Below are positions 9,437-16,768 of a stretch of 64,000 nt of DNA, one piece after another. The notes beneath the pieces are model-generated. The model did no database searches, was not told where the DNA came from, and worked only from the letters and a program-made list of their open reading frames with translations. This DNA comes from Gemmatimonadota bacterium. Lineage in GTDB: Bacteria > Latescibacterota > UBA2968. Each line of letters opens with the position of its first letter. Within the stretch, counting starts at the first letter, position 1. The stretch is from positions 1 to 64,000 of the forward strand of contig VXRD01000139.1 of assembly GCA_009838845.1 (NCBI GenBank), in the 5' to 3' direction. Both the position numbers and the translations under genes were made by a program.

Positions 9437-10054
9437 ATGCGTGATGTACATCCCAACACAAGAGTAATTCTCATTGGAGGCTCATCTCACTCCGGAAAGT
9501 CGGCCCTGTCCGAGTCAATAGCTGCAAACCTGGGATGGAACCGAATCTCCACAGACACACTTGCCCGTCATCCCGGCCGGCCTTGGAGACCCGCACCAGA
9601 AAAGATCCCAGACCATGTAGCGGAACACTATCTCTCCCTATCAGTTGACGAACTGATGGTAGATGTACTCCACCACTACAGGGTCAATGTATGGCCAAAA
9701 GTTGAGGAAATTGTCGCGTCTCACATCGACGGTCCTTCTCGGGCTGGATTAATCATAGAAGGGTCAGCACTATGGCCCGAACTTGTAGCAACCCTGAACT
9801 TCGACACTATCGCTGCATTATGGCTTACTGCGAGTGAGGCGGTTTTTAGGCAGAGGATTCACAATGAAAGCCAGTATCATTTGGAGTCACTTCGGGAACG
9901 AAGAATGATCGATAAGTTTCTGCAACGCACACTCGTCTATAATGCGCAGATGATCGAGCTTGCTAACCAGCAGGGGTTCATTCTCGTAGATGTTCAGCAA
10001 TCCAATTTAGCAGAGCTAACCCAAAGATGTTTATCAATACTCAGCATAAACTGA
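9437..10054 (+). CDS. P-loop kinase-like protein
   Basis: A 205-residue nucleotide-binding protein. The Walker A motif GGSSHSGKS sits at residues 14-22, followed by a helix and DTLARHPGRPWRP, where small-molecule kinases often place substrate-binding residues. IIEGSALWPE in the middle resembles the acidic strand of adenylate-kinase-like enzymes, and an arginine-rich LID-like stretch (FRQRIHNES, LRERRMIDKF) follows. Phosphotransfer to a small metabolite is likely, but the substrate cannot be named. It lies 57 bp downstream of a permease and stands alone. Confidence 0.7.
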   Translation: MRDVHPNTRVILIGGSSHSGKSALSESIAANLGWNRISTDTLARHPGRPWRPAPEKIPDHVAEHYLSLSVDELMVDVLHHYRVNVWPKVEEIVASHIDGPSRAGLIIEGSALWPELVATLNFDTIAALWLTASEAVFRQRIHNESQYHLESLRERRMIDKFLQRTLVYNAQMIELANQQGFILVDVQQSNLAELTQRCLSILSIN

Positions 10055-10173
10055 TATCTCAAAACCCTATTGTCGAAGATGCGTTCATACTCCATCCACA
10101 ACATCTGACAATATCTCTTTGGACATAAAAACGCTTCTAAAAAAATTCAGCCTTGAAAAACGGTTATTATTGA

Positions 10174-10192
10174 CTATTTTATAGGAAAATAG
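10174..10192. promoter_or_regulatory. Perfect inverted repeat, putative operator
   Basis: CTATTTT-N5-AAAATAG is a perfect 7-bp inverted repeat about 35 bp upstream of the start of the next gene. It overlaps promoter-like bases (TTGAAA near 10153 with TATTTT 16 bp later). Toxin-antitoxin-like operons are commonly autoregulated through such palindromes, so this may be the operator of the 10226-10983 pair. Confidence 0.4.
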
Positions 10193-10225
10193 CCGTATTG
10201 CGCCGCAAACATCAAGAGGTCTATC

Positions 10226-10576
10226 ATGAAAATCACGATGGATATTCCCGATGATCTGGCCGCGCGGTTGCGCGATAGAGAAGATCACGCCGAAATTATA
10301 GAACTTGGACTTCGCAAAATTGATGCAAATACGCATTCGACCTTTGAAGATGCTTCGGATATCTTAGAAAAGCTGATCGCCCTGCCTTCTGCCGAAGAAA
10401 TTATAAAGCTTCGACCATCAGATAGCTTACAAAAACGGATTGACGTTTTGCTAAAGAAAAATCGTACTGAAGGATTACAACCAGAAGAAGAAAAAGAGTG
10501 GACGCATTATGAATACCTGGAACATCTGGTTCGCTTAGCCAAAGCCAACGCTGCCTTAAAGCTCAAGACCAAATGA
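10226..10576 (+). CDS. Hypothetical protein, partner of HNH nuclease
   Basis: A 116-residue acidic, helix-rich protein starting with MKITMDIPDDLAARL, a beta strand plus helix like the start of ribbon-helix-helix antitoxins. The rest (EEEKEWTHYEYLEHLVRLAK) is helical. Proteins of this type are commonly found directly before a small HNH nuclease gene, and here the stop overlaps the HNH start by 4 bp. It may act as an immunity or antitoxin-like partner, which is inferred from context only. A palindrome just upstream suggests autoregulation. Confidence 0.7.
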   Translation: MKITMDIPDDLAARLRDREDHAEIIELGLRKIDANTHSTFEDASDILEKLIALPSAEEIIKLRPSDSLQKRIDVLLKKNRTEGLQPEEEKEWTHYEYLEHLVRLAKANAALKLKTK

Positions 10577-10983
10577 GTTCATCATATATTCCCACCAATC
10601 TGCGTAGTCAAGTCATTGAACGCGCAAACGAACTATGCGAATACTGTCTCATTCCACAATCATTTTCATTTTCTACACACCAAATTGATCACATCATTGC
10701 CCAAAAACACGGTGGGCAAACAATCTCTGAAAACCTCGCGCTTTCATGTTCATTATGTAATAAATACAAGGGAAGCGACATAGCATCTATTGATCCACAA
10801 ACAGGGATTATCACTTCGCTGTTCAATCCTCGCCAGGATATTTGGGATGATCATTTCGCATTGCAGGTATCTGGAAATATTCATCCGCTAACACCAAAAG
10901 GTCGCGCAACAGCTCGCCTGCTCCAATTCAATAAATCCTTTCGCATTGCAGAACGAAGACTCCTCATCCTATCAAGGGTTTAA
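10573..10983 (+). CDS. HNH endonuclease
   Basis: A 136-residue HNH nuclease. A zinc-knuckle pair brackets the active site: CEYC near residue 22-25 and CSLC near residue 60. The catalytic stretch between them is QIDHIIAQKHGG then ENLALSC and NKYKGSD, giving the H-N-H order. The enzyme should nick or cleave DNA in a metal-dependent way; whether it is a defence nuclease, toxin or homing-type enzyme cannot be told. Translation is coupled to the preceding 116-residue protein by an ATGA overlap. Confidence 0.9.
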   Translation: MSSSYIPTNLRSQVIERANELCEYCLIPQSFSFSTHQIDHIIAQKHGGQTISENLALSCSLCNKYKGSDIASIDPQTGIITSLFNPRQDIWDDHFALQVSGNIHPLTPKGRATARLLQFNKSFRIAERRLLILSRV

Positions 10984-10994
10984 TCACCTTTACT

Positions 10995-11222
10995 ATGGAA
11001 ACGAAAATGATTCAAATTCGTGTTAGTTCTGAAGCCGCTCAAGCCTATGAAATAGCTTCCAAAGCGGAACAGCGCAAGTTGGATGCCCTACTTAGTCTCA
11101 AACGCAGTGAAGTAGGGCGAGCGAAAAGGCCTCTTGAAGTAATTATCAGTGAGATTAGTCGTAAGGCACAAGAACGAGGCATGACGCCGAAAATTTTGGA
11201 GTCCATCCTCAATGAACGGTAG
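10995..11222 (+). CDS. Small antitoxin-like protein
   Basis: A 75-residue protein (METKMIQIRVSSEAAQAYE...) with a strand plus helices, a pattern common in small proteins encoded just before PIN toxins of the COG1569 type. Its last codons overlap by 11 bp the start codon of a reading frame that begins exactly like such a PIN toxin but is broken (next entry). It therefore appears to be an orphaned antitoxin. It lies 11 bp after the HNH gene and may be read through from it. Confidence 0.65.
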   Translation: METKMIQIRVSSEAAQAYEIASKAEQRKLDALLSLKRSEVGRAKRPLEVIISEISRKAQERGMTPKILESILNER

Positions 11223-11313
11223 TACTCGTTATGTTTTTGACACCAATGTGCTTGTCAATAAAAATATGAGTTCCCGCTGGATAGTCTTTTTAGCGGGAAT
11301 CTTTTATTATTAA
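11212..11313 (+). pseudogene. PIN toxin remnant (N-terminus only)
   Basis: A 33-residue frame begins MNGSTRYVFDTNVLVN, the first strand of a PIN domain with the catalytic aspartate in FDTN. After residue 16 the sequence no longer resembles a PIN domain and soon stops at 11313, where ~130 residues would be expected. The start overlaps the upstream antitoxin-like gene exactly as in intact pairs. The remaining three acidic active-site residues are missing, so no nuclease can be made. The break is directly followed by a terminator hairpin. Confidence 0.65.
11271..11306 (+). terminator. Rho-independent terminator
   Basis: TTCCCGCT (11271-11278) pairs perfectly with AGCGGGAA (11292-11299) around a 13-base loop and is followed by a T-rich tract. 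It ends the HNH/antitoxin transcript and lies inside the frame of the PIN remnant, so it marks the point at which the toxin gene was replaced by foreign sequence. Confidence 0.6.
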
Positions 11314-11356
11314 GAGACCTGTCGGCTAACATCTCAACAAACAAAAGGAACAGAAA

Positions 11357-11521
11357 ATGATTTTAGAAGTTGCAATATTGGACGTTAAGCCAGGGCGCGA
11401 GAAGGAATTTGAAACTGCTTTTGGCGAGGCGCAAAAAATTATATTGCGTAAGGAGAAAGATCATGTATTCAAGATTCATTATGAGAACTCTGGGAAGTTT
11501 TTCAATTCTCTTTTTTTGTAA
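11357..11521 (+). pseudogene. ABM-type monooxygenase remnant (N-terminus only)
   Basis: The frame starts with a ribosome binding site (AAAGGAAC) and MILEVAILDVKPG, then REKEFETAFGEAQKII. This is the first strand and helix of the antibiotic-biosynthesis monooxygenase (ABM) fold, in which a ~95-residue protein is expected. After residue ~29 the family similarity ends; the frame runs on into the start of the ankyrin gene and stops at 11521. The junction lies close to 11445. It is a gene stub, not a working enzyme. Confidence 0.65.
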
Positions 11522-12707
11522 TACACAAAATATAATGGGGAGTGAGTTGAATATCGCGGCGCAGATGGGAGATAGCACCAAAGTAAAAAACTTACTAAAA
11601 AAAGGCGTAGATATAAATGAACGAGATAACTTCGGACGAACATCCCTCATCTATGCGGCTCTGAATGGCCATAATCGCATCATAAACCTGCTACTTGAAT
11701 CTCATGCGGATATTCATGCCAAAGATGATTTCGACCAAACAGCATTCATTGCAGCAGTCAATAGAGGACATGTGAACAGTGCTGAAATTTTGCTAAAAAA
11801 TGGGGCTAATTCATCGGCTCCCAATGGTGAGGGTGTGCCTCCTATACTTATAGCCCTGGGACGGGAAGACTTCGAAATGGTAGATTTATTATTAAAATAT
11901 GGAATCGAAATCAATAGCATAGACGAAAGAGGAAGGACAGTTCTTCAGAGAATTATTGAATCAAATGACACAGAACTCGTGCGAACAATTTTGAGACGTA
12001 GTGTAGATGAGAGATATATCGTACATCTGGCTGCTGGCGTGGGTGACACAACATTATTAAAGACACTGTTAAAAAACAAAATAGATATCAATCAAAGGGA
12101 TGCTTTGAGAAGAACTCCATTGCTATTCGCGCTATTATATGACCGCACGCAATGTGCTAAAATGCTATTGGACCAGGGTGCAGACTTTTCGCTTAGCGAA
12201 ATCAATATTATATACGAAAATGAAAGAACAGTTCTTCAGAAGATTATTGAATCAAATGATGCAGAACTCGTGCGAACAATTTTGAGACGTGGTGTAGATG
12301 AGAGATATATCTTACATTTGGCTGCTGGCGTGGGTGACACAACATTGCTAAAGACAGTGTTAAAAAACAAAATAGATATCAATCAAAGGGATGCATTGGG
12401 AAGAACGCCATTGTTATTCGCACTATTATATGACCACACGCAATGTGCTAAAATGTTATTGGACCAGGGTGCAGACTACTTTTCGCTTGCCAATGATCAG
12501 GGTAAAACCCTACTAATGGTAGCTGCCGAACGAAGAAATATCGAAGGCCTGAAACTCCTTCTGCATGCAGGAGCAGATGTATTTGCACAAGATCATCGGG
12601 GTTGGGTTGCTTTAACATACGCGGCATTTGGTAATCGCAATAGACAGAACCGGGATAAGTGCTTAAAACTACTCAAATCTGTTATGGAGGATAGAAGGAT
12701 TAGATAG
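11463..12707 (+). CDS. Ankyrin repeat protein with signal-like N-terminus
   Basis: A 414-residue ankyrin protein if started at ATG 11463, which has AGGAG 7 bp upstream; longer versions would overlap the ABM stub. The N-terminus (SRFIMRTLGSFSILFFC) has a basic then hydrophobic stretch like a signal peptide or lipoprotein leader, so it may be exported. About ten ankyrin units follow, with G-x-TPL/TALxxAA-x-x-G-like cores (DNFGRTSLIYAALNGH). Two ~97-residue blocks are nearly identical copies. Ankyrin solenoids bind proteins; in symbionts such proteins are often host-directed, but that is speculation here. Confidence 0.85.
   Translation: MYSRFIMRTLGSFSILFFCNTQNIMGSELNIAAQMGDSTKVKNLLKKGVDINERDNFGRTSLIYAALNGHNRIINLLLESHADIHAKDDFDQTAFIAAVNRGHVNSAEILLKNGANSSAPNGEGVPPILIALGREDFEMVDLLLKYGIEINSIDERGRTVLQRIIESNDTELVRTILRRSVDERYIVHLAAGVGDTTLLKTLLKNKIDINQRDALRRTPLLFALLYDRTQCAKMLLDQGADFSLSEINIIYENERTVLQKIIESNDAELVRTILRRGVDERYILHLAAGVGDTTLLKTVLKNKIDINQRDALGRTPLLFALLYDHTQCAKMLLDQGADYFSLANDQGKTLLMVAAERRNIEGLKLLLHAGADVFAQDHRGWVALTYAAFGNRNRQNRDKCLKLLKSVMEDRRIR
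11937..12482 (+). repeat. Tandem 291-bp duplication inside ankyrin gene
   Basis: Bases 11937-12191 and 12228-12482 match over about 255 bp with only about a dozen and a half differences, at an offset of 291 bp, a multiple of three. The repeat unit is 97 codons, about three ankyrin units, so the reading frame is kept. Most differences are single substitutions, indicating a recent duplication. Confidence 0.85.
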
Positions 12708-12797
12708 GAGAACTTGTCCAGGATAGGGAAGGGAACTGATGTATCGCGTGATCGCAGAGAGTCTGTAGTCCAGATAACTATGAGGAGTAATCAGACA

Positions 12798-13244
12798 ATG
12801 ATAAGAACCATCACATCAGAGGACCTGGAAGATTGCGCGCGTCTATATGTGAAGGTCTTCTCCGAATGGCCGTACGAGGAAGCGTGGAGCATTACCCAGG
12901 CTCACCAGTACCTCAGTCGATTCTGGAAGTTTGACCCCGAACATTGCCTCCTCGCCCTCGACAAAGATGATGTGATTGGCGCGATGTTCGGATACTGCTA
13001 TCCCTGGCAAGACCGAATCAACTACTACATGCAAGAACTCTTTGTTGATCCTGATCAAAGGCGGTCGGGCCACGGACGAAGACTGGTGTGTCATCTCCTC
13101 GACAAACTCGGAGAATCCGATGTATCCATGTCCCTGATTGCCAATGAAGCAACGCCAGCAGCCGCGTTCTACGAGGAACTTGGATTGCGACAGCACAGGT
13201 ACTACAAATTCTATTGTGGTACCGTAAAAACGAATGTGGAATAG
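12798..13244 (+). CDS. GNAT family N-acetyltransferase
   Basis: A 148-residue GNAT enzyme if started at ATG 12798 (GAGGAG lies 10 bp upstream); an upstream TTG at 12714 would add 28 unrelated residues. The acetyl-CoA pyrophosphate loop is LFVDPDQRRSGHGRRLV, and the fold ends with AAAFYEELGLRQHRYYKFY, the usual last helix-strand pair. It is 16 bp before a second GNAT gene to which it is not closely similar. The acceptor could be an aminoglycoside, amino acid or peptide, and cannot be decided. Confidence 0.85.
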   Translation: MIRTITSEDLEDCARLYVKVFSEWPYEEAWSITQAHQYLSRFWKFDPEHCLLALDKDDVIGAMFGYCYPWQDRINYYMQELFVDPDQRRSGHGRRLVCHLLDKLGESDVSMSLIANEATPAAAFYEELGLRQHRYYKFYCGTVKTNVE

Positions 13245-13260
13245 CCCGTTTTAATAAGCC

Positions 13261-13752
13261 ATGCAAATCGAGAATATCAAACATCACCTCGATGCCATTG
13301 ACACATTATCAGAGGCGCAATTTGAACTGTGGGGACCTCTTACAGGTCGAAACACACTGGAAGAATATCGCGAGTTACTCCACTTCGCCGCCGAATCCGA
13401 GAGCCTGCCCACCACGCTCGTTGCCGTAGAAAACGCAACCGTCCTCGGCTCTGTAAACATACTCGAAAACGATCTGCCACTCCGTCCTGATATTGCACCC
13501 TGGTTAGCACAATTATTTGTCTTTCCAAATTTTCGACGCCGGGGTGCAGGCGCATTGCTAATTGAGGGTGCGATTGCAGAGGCGCAAAAACTTAACAGAT
13601 CGATACTCTATCTGTACACGTCTGGAACGCTACCGAATTATTACGAGAGACTCGGATGGTCTCGCATGGAGGAGATCGCGTACCTGGGCAAGCTCAGAGT
13701 GATAATGGCTTACGAAATCGATTTAAGGACAGACGCGATTATTGCGAAATAG
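13261..13752 (+). CDS. GNAT family N-acetyltransferase
   Basis: A 163-residue GNAT enzyme. The central strand VLGSVNILENDL leads into LFVFPNFRRRGAGALLI, the acetyl-CoA binding Q/RxxGxG/A loop, and LPNYYERLGWSRMEE closes the fold. It starts 16 bp after the stop of another GNAT gene, so both are probably on one mRNA. The two proteins share only the fold. Cytoplasmic; the substrate is unknown. Confidence 0.85.
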   Translation: MQIENIKHHLDAIDTLSEAQFELWGPLTGRNTLEEYRELLHFAAESESLPTTLVAVENATVLGSVNILENDLPLRPDIAPWLAQLFVFPNFRRRGAGALLIEGAIAEAQKLNRSILYLYTSGTLPNYYERLGWSRMEEIAYLGKLRVIMAYEIDLRTDAIIAK

Positions 13753-13877
13753 ATGAGGGGATGGCTTCTTGTTTCATGGGCAATTCAAGGCAGATGTTGA
13801 ACACCGTTATATGATTGTCTTTTGAGAAATTTAATCTATATTTCTTTATACAAGCAATGGGATCCTGGAGAAAGCAC

Positions 13878-14060
13878 ATGATAGAAAAAGTCGTTCGAAA
13901 ACGAAACCTGACAACGCATTCCCAGGCAAAAGAAGATCTGGCCTACTGGCTCAGTCGGCCCGCAGAAGAGCGGGTTTTGGCCGTAGAATATCTCAGGCGA
14001 CAACACCATGGAAGTACAGGAAGACTTCAAAGAGTTGCTCGCGTTATTAAACGCGCATGA
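13878..14060 (+). CDS. Small antitoxin-like protein of a nucleotidyltransferase pair
   Basis: A 60-residue protein from ATG 13878 with GGAGAAAG 5 bp upstream (an ORF start at 13815 would add 21 residues with no support). It contains SQAKEDLAYWLSRPAEERV and a basic end, RLQRVARVIKRA. Small proteins with this pattern are often encoded directly before a nucleotidyltransferase-fold gene that begins MEVQ-DF-LLALFNAH. Exactly such a start is found inside its 3' end, but that gene is broken. It is therefore an orphan half of a two-gene module. Confidence 0.7.
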   Translation: MIEKVVRKRNLTTHSQAKEDLAYWLSRPAEERVLAVEYLRRQHHGSTGRLQRVARVIKRA

Positions 14061-14085
14061 TAAAAATCGTCGATATCCTCTATAA
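14008..14085 (+). pseudogene. Nucleotidyltransferase remnant (N-terminus only)
   Basis: The frame opens with MEVQEDFKELLALLNAH, the recognisable first helix of a family of ~150-200-residue nucleotidyltransferase-like proteins paired with small partners. The typical continuation (a strand like DYLIVGGYA and a G-S/D-x-D-x-D active site) is absent and the frame stops after 25 residues. It overlaps the small partner gene by 53 bp, the arrangement expected for the intact pair. A strong terminator follows six bases after the stop. Confidence 0.65.
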
Positions 14086-14090
14086 AAAGA

Positions 14091-14124
14091 AAAAGCCTTG
14101 CAGAATCTTCTGTAAGGCTTTTTT
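14091..14124 (+). terminator. Strong rho-independent terminator
   Basis: A 14-bp stem (AAAAGCCTTGCAGA pairing with TCTGTAAGGCTTTT, one G-T wobble) encloses a four-base ATCT loop and runs into a T tract. The A-rich 5' arm makes it work in both directions. It closes the transcript of the small protein and nucleotidyltransferase stub. Confidence 0.9.
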
Positions 14125-14234
14125 CGCATTAATCTTTACTCTCCTCCCTCCCATACAATATAGAAACCATCTTGCTGATAGAACTGTCAAAAGATAAATC
14201 TCCGTTGTAAGACGCTATCTATCAGGGAGTACTC

Positions 14235-14579
14235 ATGACCATCATACGATACCCGGGAAAAGCGGTTGGTCGCAGTGAATCTGTCGAACACAATGGCATC
14301 CTCTATACAGCTGTCATTGCGCCGGACTTATCTACAGACTTCAAGAGCCAGACCCGGCAGGCACTCGAACAGTTAGACACAAATCTCGCTGAGGCTGGAA
14401 CCGATAAGACTTGTCTCCTCTCCGTCACGATCTACATCACAGATATGTCAAAAAAACCCATCCTGAACGAAATTTGGGATGCTTGGATCGGTCCCAACAA
14501 CTGGCCCCAGCGCGCCTGTGTAGAAGCCAAACTCGAAGGAAATACACTTGTAGAAATGGTCGCGATTGCTGCAAAATAG
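14235..14579 (+). CDS. RidA family protein
   Basis: A 114-residue member of the RidA/YjgF/UK114 family, trimeric enzymes that hydrolyse reactive enamine and imine intermediates. Typical features are NGILYTAVIAPDL early on, QTRQALEQLDTNLAEAGTD in the long helix, LLSVTIYITDM, and the end PQRACVEAKLEGNTLVEMVAIAA. The conserved arginine of the active-site cleft is present in QRACVEA. It is probably cytoplasmic. Its end lies 26 bp before the start chosen for a Nudix gene. Confidence 0.9.
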   Translation: MTIIRYPGKAVGRSESVEHNGILYTAVIAPDLSTDFKSQTRQALEQLDTNLAEAGTDKTCLLSVTIYITDMSKKPILNEIWDAWIGPNNWPQRACVEAKLEGNTLVEMVAIAAK

Positions 14580-14604
14580 CATTAAACTGAAGGAAATGGT
14601 CACA

Positions 14605-15096
14605 ATGGATACACAGATTAGAGTCAGCACAAAAGCTCTCATTCTTCGAGACAACGCCATTCTGCTCGTAGAATACGATGACGAATCGGGACTTCACTAC
14701 AACATGCCGGGAGGCGGTGTAGAGCCGGATGAGACTCTGGAAGAGACACTTAAAAGAGAGGTACAAGAAGAGACTTGCGCTGAAGTCGAAGTAGGTCAGC
14801 CACTCATCATTACGGAATACGAGCCAAAGAGAAACGCATTCTGGGGAGGAACGCGTCACTCACTCACAGTGATCTTTGAGTGCAGGCTCACAGGTGATAC
14901 AGAACCCCAAATGCCACAAAAACCGGACCCCAATCAGACAGCGGTCAAATGGATTCCCCTCGTTGATCTCGAAAAAGTGGAATTGCTCCCACATGTCACA
15001 GATCACATTCTGGCCCACGCGAACAAACAGGAAAACCACTACCCGATCTATCTCTGCGAACCCATAAACCCCGACAAAGTGCAGAAATACCTTTGA
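14605..15096 (+). CDS. Nudix hydrolase
   Basis: A 163-residue Nudix protein from ATG 14605 (AAGGAA 10 bp upstream). The Nudix box spans residues 37-59, GGVEPDE then REVQEETCAE. The normally invariant Gly after EExx is Cys58 here, while the metal-binding REVQEE core is complete, so activity is likely. Preceding PGGG and the strand ALILRDNAILLVEYDD fit the fold. The substrate is unknown. It follows RidA closely and precedes a methyltransferase by 32 bp. Confidence 0.85.
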   Translation: MDTQIRVSTKALILRDNAILLVEYDDESGLHYNMPGGGVEPDETLEETLKREVQEETCAEVEVGQPLIITEYEPKRNAFWGGTRHSLTVIFECRLTGDTEPQMPQKPDPNQTAVKWIPLVDLEKVELLPHVTDHILAHANKQENHYPIYLCEPINPDKVQKYL

Positions 15097-15128
15097 TGCA
15101 CTCAGACAACAAAAGAACGGTTTAGACC

Positions 15129-15842
15129 ATGGCAAAATTTGAAGAATCCAGGTGGGGCGAAACAGAATACGCCCAAGAATATCAAGACCATTCGCAACAC
15201 TTTTTACCCGAACGAAATACGCATTTCGAGATACTCGCTTCATTCTACCAGCATTTTGTTCAGAAAAAACGAGTACTCGATCTTGGATGTGGCGACGGAA
15301 TTATAAGCGAGAGACTATTCCTTATAGACCCTCATATCCAATTGGTAGCGGTCGATGGCTCCGAAGAAATGCTTTCAGCCGCCAAAAAGAGGCTTGATAT
15401 ATATGACGTAGAAAATTTCATCAAAATGCCTTTCGAACATATAATCGAAGGCAACGTAAATTTGGGCACTTTCGACTTCATTGTCTCTTGCTTTGCCATT
15501 CACCACCTGGAGAAATTACAAAGACGAGGGCTATTTGAAAAAATCCTGAATATGTTAGCACCAAATTCGTACTTTCTGAATATCGATATTGTTTTACCAA
15601 CAACTAAAACCCTCGAAAACTGGTATTTCGACCTCTGGAGAGAATGGATTCAAAAACATGAAGCGCGAGAAAACCTCTCTGAATCCTTTTCACATATCCC
15701 CGATGAAGCGCGCGTTCGTCCTGAGAACTTTTATGATACTCTCGAGAGCCAACTTGAGGATTTGCAGATAGTCGGCTTTAAGAAAGTCACCTGCCATTAC
15801 CGATATGGGCTTTTCGGAATATATAGTGGGAAAAAGCTATAA
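15129..15842 (+). CDS. Class I SAM-dependent methyltransferase
   Basis: A 237-residue methyltransferase. Motif I is VLDLGCGDGIIS, with the acidic motif II in VAVDGSEEML and motif IV in FDFIVSCFAIHHL. This order is that of small-molecule class I methyltransferases. The N-terminal segment has WGETEYAQEY, common in ubiE/tehB-like enzymes. The methyl acceptor cannot be predicted. It lies directly before a second, distinct methyltransferase gene with a 49-bp gap to its likely ATG. Confidence 0.9.
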   Translation: MAKFEESRWGETEYAQEYQDHSQHFLPERNTHFEILASFYQHFVQKKRVLDLGCGDGIISERLFLIDPHIQLVAVDGSEEMLSAAKKRLDIYDVENFIKMPFEHIIEGNVNLGTFDFIVSCFAIHHLEKLQRRGLFEKILNMLAPNSYFLNIDIVLPTTKTLENWYFDLWREWIQKHEARENLSESFSHIPDEARVRPENFYDTLESQLEDLQIVGFKKVTCHYRYGLFGIYSGKKL

Positions 15843-15891
15843 AAAATAAACGAGAATCCGTTTTCATTTTAATTCGGAGATATTGTCAAAT

Positions 15892-16698
15892 ATGGATCCA
15901 TCCATCCTTAATTACTACGGGACCTATTATAATGAAATTGACCGATTCAATGACGGCAGCGGTCACCTGGAGTACATACGCTCAAAACAGATTTTGGATA
16001 GATACTTACCCCAAACTTCCGTCAACATCCTCGATGTCGGTGGCGGTCCAGGCGCGTACTCGTCCTGGCTCGCCGAGAAAGGACACAAAGTCCATCTGGT
16101 GGATCCCGTCCCTCGGCATCTCAAAGAGGCGGAAGAACGCGCCAGCAAGCACCCTCTAAAAAGCATAAACAAAGGCGATGCTCGCTGCTTGAGTTGGTCA
16201 GATAAAACCATGGATATCGTCTTGCTCATGGGGCCACTATATCACCTGACTGAATCCAATGATCGGAAAACGGCGCTTCGCGAAGCCAGAAGAGTCCTCA
16301 AACCCGGAGGACTCCTATTTGCAGCTGCAATCACGCGATTTGCATCTCTACTTGACGGCATAAGATCCGGGGCGATCCTCGATCCAGCCTTCCGGGCAAT
16401 TGTAGCGCGTGACTTAAAGGACGGTCAACATCGCAACACCGACAAAAACAAAGATTACTTTACCACTGCCTACTTCCATCGCCCAGAGGAACTAACTGTC
16501 GAAATTACTGAATGCGGATTTACCCAATGCCAGACATTGGCTATAGAAGGTGCCGCCTGGTTGCTCGGAGATATAAAAGATCAATTGGAAGACCCTGAAC
16601 GCCGCGAGATACTTCTCGATGCAATACAGAAACTTGAGGCAGAGCCTTCTCTACTCGGCGCTTCTCCGCACATTATGGCAGTGGCCAGGAAACCTTGA
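15892..16698 (+). CDS. Class I SAM-dependent methyltransferase
   Basis: A 268-residue methyltransferase when started at ATG 15892, about 11 bp after CGGAGA; a TTG at 15883 sits too close to that site. Motif I is ILDVGGGPGAYS, motif II VHLVDP, motif IV MDIVLLMGPLYHL and the post-IV stretch EARRVLKPGGLL. The N-terminus EIDRF and the YHL motif recall the YjhP/TehB-like group acting on small molecules. It is not closely similar to the preceding methyltransferase. A phosphotransferase gene follows within 75 bp. Confidence 0.9.
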   Translation: MDPSILNYYGTYYNEIDRFNDGSGHLEYIRSKQILDRYLPQTSVNILDVGGGPGAYSSWLAEKGHKVHLVDPVPRHLKEAEERASKHPLKSINKGDARCLSWSDKTMDIVLLMGPLYHLTESNDRKTALREARRVLKPGGLLFAAAITRFASLLDGIRSGAILDPAFRAIVARDLKDGQHRNTDKNKDYFTTAYFHRPEELTVEITECGFTQCQTLAIEGAAWLLGDIKDQLEDPERREILLDAIQKLEAEPSLLGASPHIMAVARKP

Positions 16699-16768
16699 GT
16701 ACTTTCCCTTGATGGATCATCATTTTTTCAGGAAGACCATCCCTAACATTCTTCAGGAATCAACAAAA

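Noticed and set aside
12733-12760. A fifth possible copy of repeat B (GGGAACTGATGTATCGCGTG)
   Set aside because: Only part of the element matches and the key CTCATATTGCG core is broken, so chance is as likely.
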